Origin: Elusimicrobia bacterium UBA5214
Lineage (GTDB): Bacteria; Elusimicrobiota; UBA5214
Length of the DNA stretch: 64,000 nucleotides
Direction of reading: 5' to 3'
Assembly: GCA_002412545.1 (NCBI GenBank)
Contig: DHVG01000013.1
Coordinates: forward strand, 157,847-221,846
Below the pieces are notes generated by a model. It ran no database searches. It was not told the DNA's origin and saw only the letters and a list, made by a program, of their open reading frames with translations. How positions within the stretch are numbered: the first letter of the stretch is position 1; the number at the start of each line of letters is the position of its first letter. Positions 60,808-64,000 of the stretch are shown here, one piece after another. The translations under genes and the position numbers were made by a program.

Positions 60808-62058
60808 TTATACTTTGAACTTGGTTACCAATTCTCTCAATTGCTCAGCAGTATGTAAAAGATTTTGTGCGGAAGCAGAAAGTTCTTCAATACCAGCAGC
60901 CTGTTCTTCACTTGCTGCTGAAGATTCCTCTGTTGATGCCGCGGTCTCCTCTGCCGCCGCCGCTATACTCTCAATCTGGTTGGCAATATTCTGTGCCGCT
61001 TGCACAATCTCAAAAAATTTCTTCTCTGAGTCCGAAGTAATAATTACCCCTTCTTTCACCTCTTTAGTCGTCTGATTGGTCATCTCTACCGCCTTCACTG
61101 TCTTCTCCCGAATCTCGCCAACCAACTGGGAAATCTTCGCCGCTGAATTTGCTGAATCTTCAGCCAACTTCCTCACTTCATCCGCAACTACCGCAAACCC
61201 CCTTCCCGCTTCACCAGCTCTCGCCGCTTCAATCGCCGCATTCAAAGATAATAAATTCGTCTGGTCAGCAATCCGCGTAATCACCTTCACAATATCTCCA
61301 ACCTGCCCCGAATGTTCTCCTAACTCTTCAATCACCTGTGCCGTACTGTCTGCCGTGGAACGAATCACCGACATCTTACTTACTGCCTTCTCCAACGTAT
61401 CTTTACCAGTATTAGCCGAAGTTAAAGTCTGCTGTGCAGCTAATGATGCGGTCTGTGCTGCCTGCGATACCTGGGTTGCTGCTTTGGAAATCTGCGATAC
61501 ACTACCGGCTAACTGACTCATCGTCGCCGTTGACTGGTCTGTTACCGAAGTAAAACTCTTTGATGCTTCCGCTACTTTGGATGCACCGGAACGAATCTCC
61601 TCAACTAAACTACGTAAATTGTAAACCATCTCTTGAAAACTATGAGCAAAAATGTCCTTCTCCGAACGCGGCTTGACTTCAACTTTTAAATTACCTTGAG
61701 CAAGTTGACGTGATGCTTCTGCCATTTCGTGAAAATACTCCATTACTCTCTGAAATGCGCGCGATAAATGTGCTATTTCATCGCCACCTTGAGAAGAAAA
61801 ATCTACCGTCAGGTCAGCTTTAAATCTTACCCTTTCTGCTTTATTTAAAAGTCTAACTAAGGGGATTTCCACAAAAATTGAAATCAACCCCAGAGATGCT
61901 ATTCCATAAATAAGGATAGTAATCGTAAGAAGACCTAAGGTTCTTTTATCTAAAACAACCACACTCCTCAAAATGATAAAATAAGCAATTGTGAAAACAA
62001 CAAGTACAATTATAATTTTGCTCAAAATACCACTAAATAATCTTTCTCTTAAGTCCAT
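60808..62058 (-). CDS. Methyl-accepting chemotaxis protein with almost no external domain
   Basis: 416 residues. Two transmembrane helices (about 13-31 and 42-63) are joined by only about ten residues, so there is no periplasmic ligand domain. A HAMP-like region follows, then the signalling hairpin with tip DQTNLLSLNAAIEAARAGEA (part) and VVADEVRKLAEDSANSA, and Glu/Ala-rich methylation helices (EETAASTEESSAASEEQAAG). It probably senses membrane or cytoplasmic state, or a partner protein. GGAGGA precedes the ATG; it leads the che gene series. Confidence 0.95.
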   Translation of the reverse strand: MDLRERLFSGILSKIIIVLVVFTIAYFIILRSVVVLDKRTLGLLTITILIYGIASLGLISIFVEIPLVRLLNKAERVRFKADLTVDFSSQGGDEIAHLSRAFQRVMEYFHEMAEASRQLAQGNLKVEVKPRSEKDIFAHSFQEMVYNLRSLVEEIRSGASKVAEASKSFTSVTDQSTATMSQLAGSVSQISKAATQVSQAAQTASLAAQQTLTSANTGKDTLEKAVSKMSVIRSTADSTAQVIEELGEHSGQVGDIVKVITRIADQTNLLSLNAAIEAARAGEAGRGFAVVADEVRKLAEDSANSAAKISQLVGEIREKTVKAVEMTNQTTKEVKEGVIITSDSEKKFFEIVQAAQNIANQIESIAAAAEETAASTEESSAASEEQAAGIEELSASAQNLLHTAEQLRELVTKFKV

Positions 62059-62105
62059 TTTCTTAGTCCTCCTTTTTTCAATGTCCCAATGTTACATTGT
62101 TATTT

Positions 62106-62134
62106 ATTATACATACAATAGATGAATTTTTCAA
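62106..62134 (-). promoter_or_regulatory. Sigma-70-like promoter for the MCP-che genes
   Basis: On the minus strand TTGAAA (62134-62129) and TATAAT (62111-62106) are 17 bases apart. The inferred start of transcription near 62099 gives a leader of about 40 bases ending in AAAGGAGGA. Confidence 0.75.
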
Positions 62135-62174
62135 TAGTTTGTTTATTTTTTAAAATGAAGGCTTGGTGTTAAAA

Positions 62175-62963
62175 TCAATAATTGTAGAGACGACCGTAAG
62201 GACGGAGATATTTTGGATAGAGTTTTACAAATTCTGAATTGATTATTTCTTCGGCAAGAATTTTTTTTGAAGGGAAGTTAAAAAAGTGAAAGTATTCAAT
62301 AATGTATTTTTGGAGAAGTTTTTTTTCTTCCTCATTTGGTGTATTTAATCCCACTTCTTTACCAAGTTGATATTCTTGCACATTACCACGGATATAAATG
62401 GTTCCACCATGCATCCCGGTGCCCGTATAGTTACCAACTATAGATAAGGTTTTGTCCTTATTCAGCCCTAAAACAATAATCATTCCACCTGACATATATT
62501 CTCCCAAAAAATCATACGCTTTCCCTCCAACTACAATTACTGGGTAAAACTCTTTATACGCTTTCATATGAATTCCTACCCGGTAGCCGACATTACCCTT
62601 AATAAAAATTTTGCCACCACGCATAGAATGTCCGACAATATCTCCCGCATCACCATGGATAATAATTTCACCGGTATTCATTGTATTCCCCACACCATCT
62701 TGAGCATTAGAATTAACTATTATTCTCGGTCCGTCCATAAAGGCAGCAAGGTCATTACCGGGAATACCGTTAATCGTAATTTTTATATCCTTACCTTTCA
62801 AACCGGTTCCGATGTAACGTTGACCATTAACATTATCCAAAATAATTTCTTTGACCCCATTGTTCACTGCTTGGTAAATTCTTTCATTCAATTCCCGATA
62901 ATGTAATCCTTTAGCATCAATTTGTAATTTTGTATTTTCCATTTGTAATTTATTATTAGTCAT
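62175..62963 (-). CDS. Stand-alone GXGXG-domain protein (archaeal-type glutamate synthase subunit)
   Basis: 262 residues. The repeated turns GDAGDIVGHSMRGGKIFIKG, NVGYRVGIHMK and YTGTGMHGGTIYIRGNV form the right-handed beta-helix found at the C-terminus of large-subunit glutamate synthase. As a separate gene it is typical of split, archaeal-type glutamate synthases with ferredoxin-like and FAD subunits; the neighbouring flavin oxidoreductase fits. The first dozen residues (TNNKLQMENTKLQ) look repeat-derived; an ATG at 62942 is possible. Confidence 0.87.
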   Translation of the reverse strand: MTNNKLQMENTKLQIDAKGLHYRELNERIYQAVNNGVKEIILDNVNGQRYIGTGLKGKDIKITINGIPGNDLAAFMDGPRIIVNSNAQDGVGNTMNTGEIIIHGDAGDIVGHSMRGGKIFIKGNVGYRVGIHMKAYKEFYPVIVVGGKAYDFLGEYMSGGMIIVLGLNKDKTLSIVGNYTGTGMHGGTIYIRGNVQEYQLGKEVGLNTPNEEEKKLLQKYIIEYFHFFNFPSKKILAEEIINSEFVKLYPKYLRPYGRLYNY

Positions 62964-62987
62964 CAGTTATAGGTTATCGGTTATAAG

Positions 62988-64000
62988 TTAGACCTCAATC
63001 CCTTCCCCACTTACCAAATGTTTCCGATATTCCTTGGGTAAAAAAATCAGTCCAAAATCTTCCTTAAGCAAGTGTTGTTTGAAACTGGAAACATCAATTT
63101 TATCCCGAATTAAACCAGTATATATCCCCGCACGGTCAATCTCCTTAATAAATATTGTCCCAACTATTCGGTTATTCCTGATTACTACTTTTTTATAAAC
63201 CAATTCTTCGGGTTTAAAATAATCAATAATTTCGTAATTTTTTTCTTCTGTCGGGTTAGTCAAACCTACCGAAATTGTGGGAATACCGGCTAATTCTACT
63301 GAATTCATCAAAAAACTTCCATTATATTTGACCTTCCTCCCGGACAGATTATAACCAGCAATTTTGCCCTGCTCACCAGATACTGGCCAGATCGCAATTG
63401 GACGGTTCATCTCCAGAAGTATATCCTTCCCTTCGGCACAATCACCCGCAGCATAAATTCCTTCCACATTTGTTCGCATAAAATCATTAACTAAAATTCC
63501 TTTATTTATTTTTATCGGTGTGCCCTTAACCAAATCTACATTCGGTTTTACACCAATGGCTAAAATTATCAGTTCTGCGGAAATTTTCGTCCTGTCTTTC
63601 AAGATAATTTGTTGTGCTTTCTTTATTCCTTTGATTTGAGTAACCGTATTACCAGTGATAACCCGGCAGCCAATTTTTTTTAAACTTTCCTCAATAATCA
63701 AGGAAGATTTCTGGTCAAAAGTAGCTGATAATATCCTATCGGCTAACTCAATAATCGTCACTCCGATTCCCAACTCCAGCAAAGCTTCAGTTGCTTTCAG
63801 TCCAATCAAACCGCCACCAATAACTACTGCTTTTTTTACTTTATTAGTTTTAATATATTGAGCGATATCTTCTGCATCTTTCAATTTAGTGAAAGTAAAT
63901 ACATCAGACAAATTTTTATTTTTTATTTCAGGAATAATTGGTGTTCCACCGGTAGCAATCAATAATTTATCAAAAGAAATTCTTTGCTTATTTGTTCTGA
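62988..64000 (-). CDS. FAD-dependent NAD(P)H oxidoreductase, N-terminus beyond the window
   Basis: The reading frame is open to the window edge. Upstream of the first in-window start codon it reads RISFDKLLIATGGTP, the standard flavoprotein strand, so the true start lies outside. KAVVIGGGLIGLKATEALLE is the NAD(P)H-binding dinucleotide fold, and GIYAAGDCAEG the FAD-binding ATG/GD motif. It resembles NirB-N-terminal or rubredoxin-reductase-like enzymes. Next to the GXGXG protein it probably supplies electrons to a split glutamate synthase. Confidence 0.88.
   Translation of the reverse strand, partial: RTNKQRISFDKLLIATGGTPIIPEIKNKNLSDVFTFTKLKDAEDIAQYIKTNKVKKAVVIGGGLIGLKATEALLELGIGVTIIELADRILSATFDQKSSLIIEESLKKIGCRVITGNTVTQIKGIKKAQQIILKDRTKISAELIILAIGVKPNVDLVKGTPIKINKGILVNDFMRTNVEGIYAAGDCAEGKDILLEMNRPIAIWPVSGEQGKIAGYNLSGRKVKYNGSFLMNSVELAGIPTISVGLTNPTEEKNYEIIDYFKPEELVYKKVVIRNNRIVGTIFIKEIDRAGIYTGLIRDKIDVSSFKQHLLKEDFGLIFLPKEYRKHLVSGEGIEV

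Noticed and set aside
1..64000. CRISPR array or prophage
   Set aside because: The repeats are short, variable and without evenly sized spacers; no cas, integrase, terminase or capsid gene is present.

Overview
The window reads as chromosome of an uncultured, AT-rich (roughly 36-38% G+C by eye), diderm bacterium. It carries a full set of late lipopolysaccharide genes (Kdo, heptose, lipid A kinase and acyltransferase, Kdo transferase, heptosyltransferases), a PorV-like outer-membrane barrel with a LysM tail, and a large surface protein with a FlgD/CHU_C-like C-terminal domain. Several small families (DUF5674, a small helical protein, a short family ending in a broken gene) are ones I associate with candidate phyla such as Omnitrophota or Desantisbacteria. 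That placement is inference only. All supportable protein and tRNA genes lie on the minus strand, so gene order below runs from high to low coordinates in the direction of transcription.

Region 1 (42-21665) is a tightly packed envelope operon with many ATGA/TAATG overlaps: DUF374 acyltransferase, KdtA, a one-and-a-half-copy heptosyltransferase, two sulfatase-fold transferases, two more heptosyltransferases, a GT4, an LtaS-like phosphotransferase, a WaaE-like GT2, LpxK, LpxL, GmhB, a methyltransferase-DUF3108 fusion, a deoxyhypusine-synthase-like protein, HldE kinase domain, KdsB, KdsA and a zinc-ribbon membrane protein. Region 2 (21658-30541) holds an unknown protein, SecF, SecD, YajC, the queuosine genes tgt, queA and queH, a SpoIID-like protein, DUF2905, and a DUF5674/helical protein pair. 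Region 3 (30586-32578) is accessory: a DUF1016/PDDEXK nuclease-like gene bracketed by 30-bp direct repeats, a palindromic element and a membrane protein of unknown role. Region 4 (32652-41547) is yebC-ruvC-ruvA-ruvB behind a good sigma-70-like promoter, a lipid kinase with an intrinsic terminator, and two tandem O-antigen-ligase/TPR proteins. The ruvA-ruvB gap holds a possible structured RNA.

Region 5 (41589-42761) is a tRNA cluster: intact Thr(CGU), Phe(GAA), Asp(GUC) and Val(UAC) genes, decayed fragments, and an Asp tRNA nested inside another, interrupted tRNA gene. Region 6 (41909-62058) is a signalling and surface block: MCP, CheR-REC fusion, CheB, CheA, GAF-PAS, an FtsA-like protein with a long extra C-terminus, CheC, CheD, CheY, an amber-interrupted small gene, the large surface protein with its PorV-LysM partner, a soluble histidine kinase, a REC-transmembrane-propeller fusion, a coiled-coil protein and a lone receiver. 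No separate cheW is seen. I infer a chemotaxis-like pathway coupled to a cell-surface or filament system. The right edge (62175-64000) has a stand-alone GXGXG glutamate-synthase subunit and the cut-off start of a flavin oxidoreductase.

A second layer runs through the window: short tandem and palindromic repeats fill most gaps and also sit in frame inside conserved genes (lpxK, a GT2, kdtA twice, tgt, queA, the PorV signal peptide, the DUF1016 gene, the FtsA-like gene). Some supply stop codons and C-terminal tails (kdtA, tgt, queH, cheR-REC). An almost perfect 57-bp inverted repeat flanks cheA and the GAF-PAS gene.
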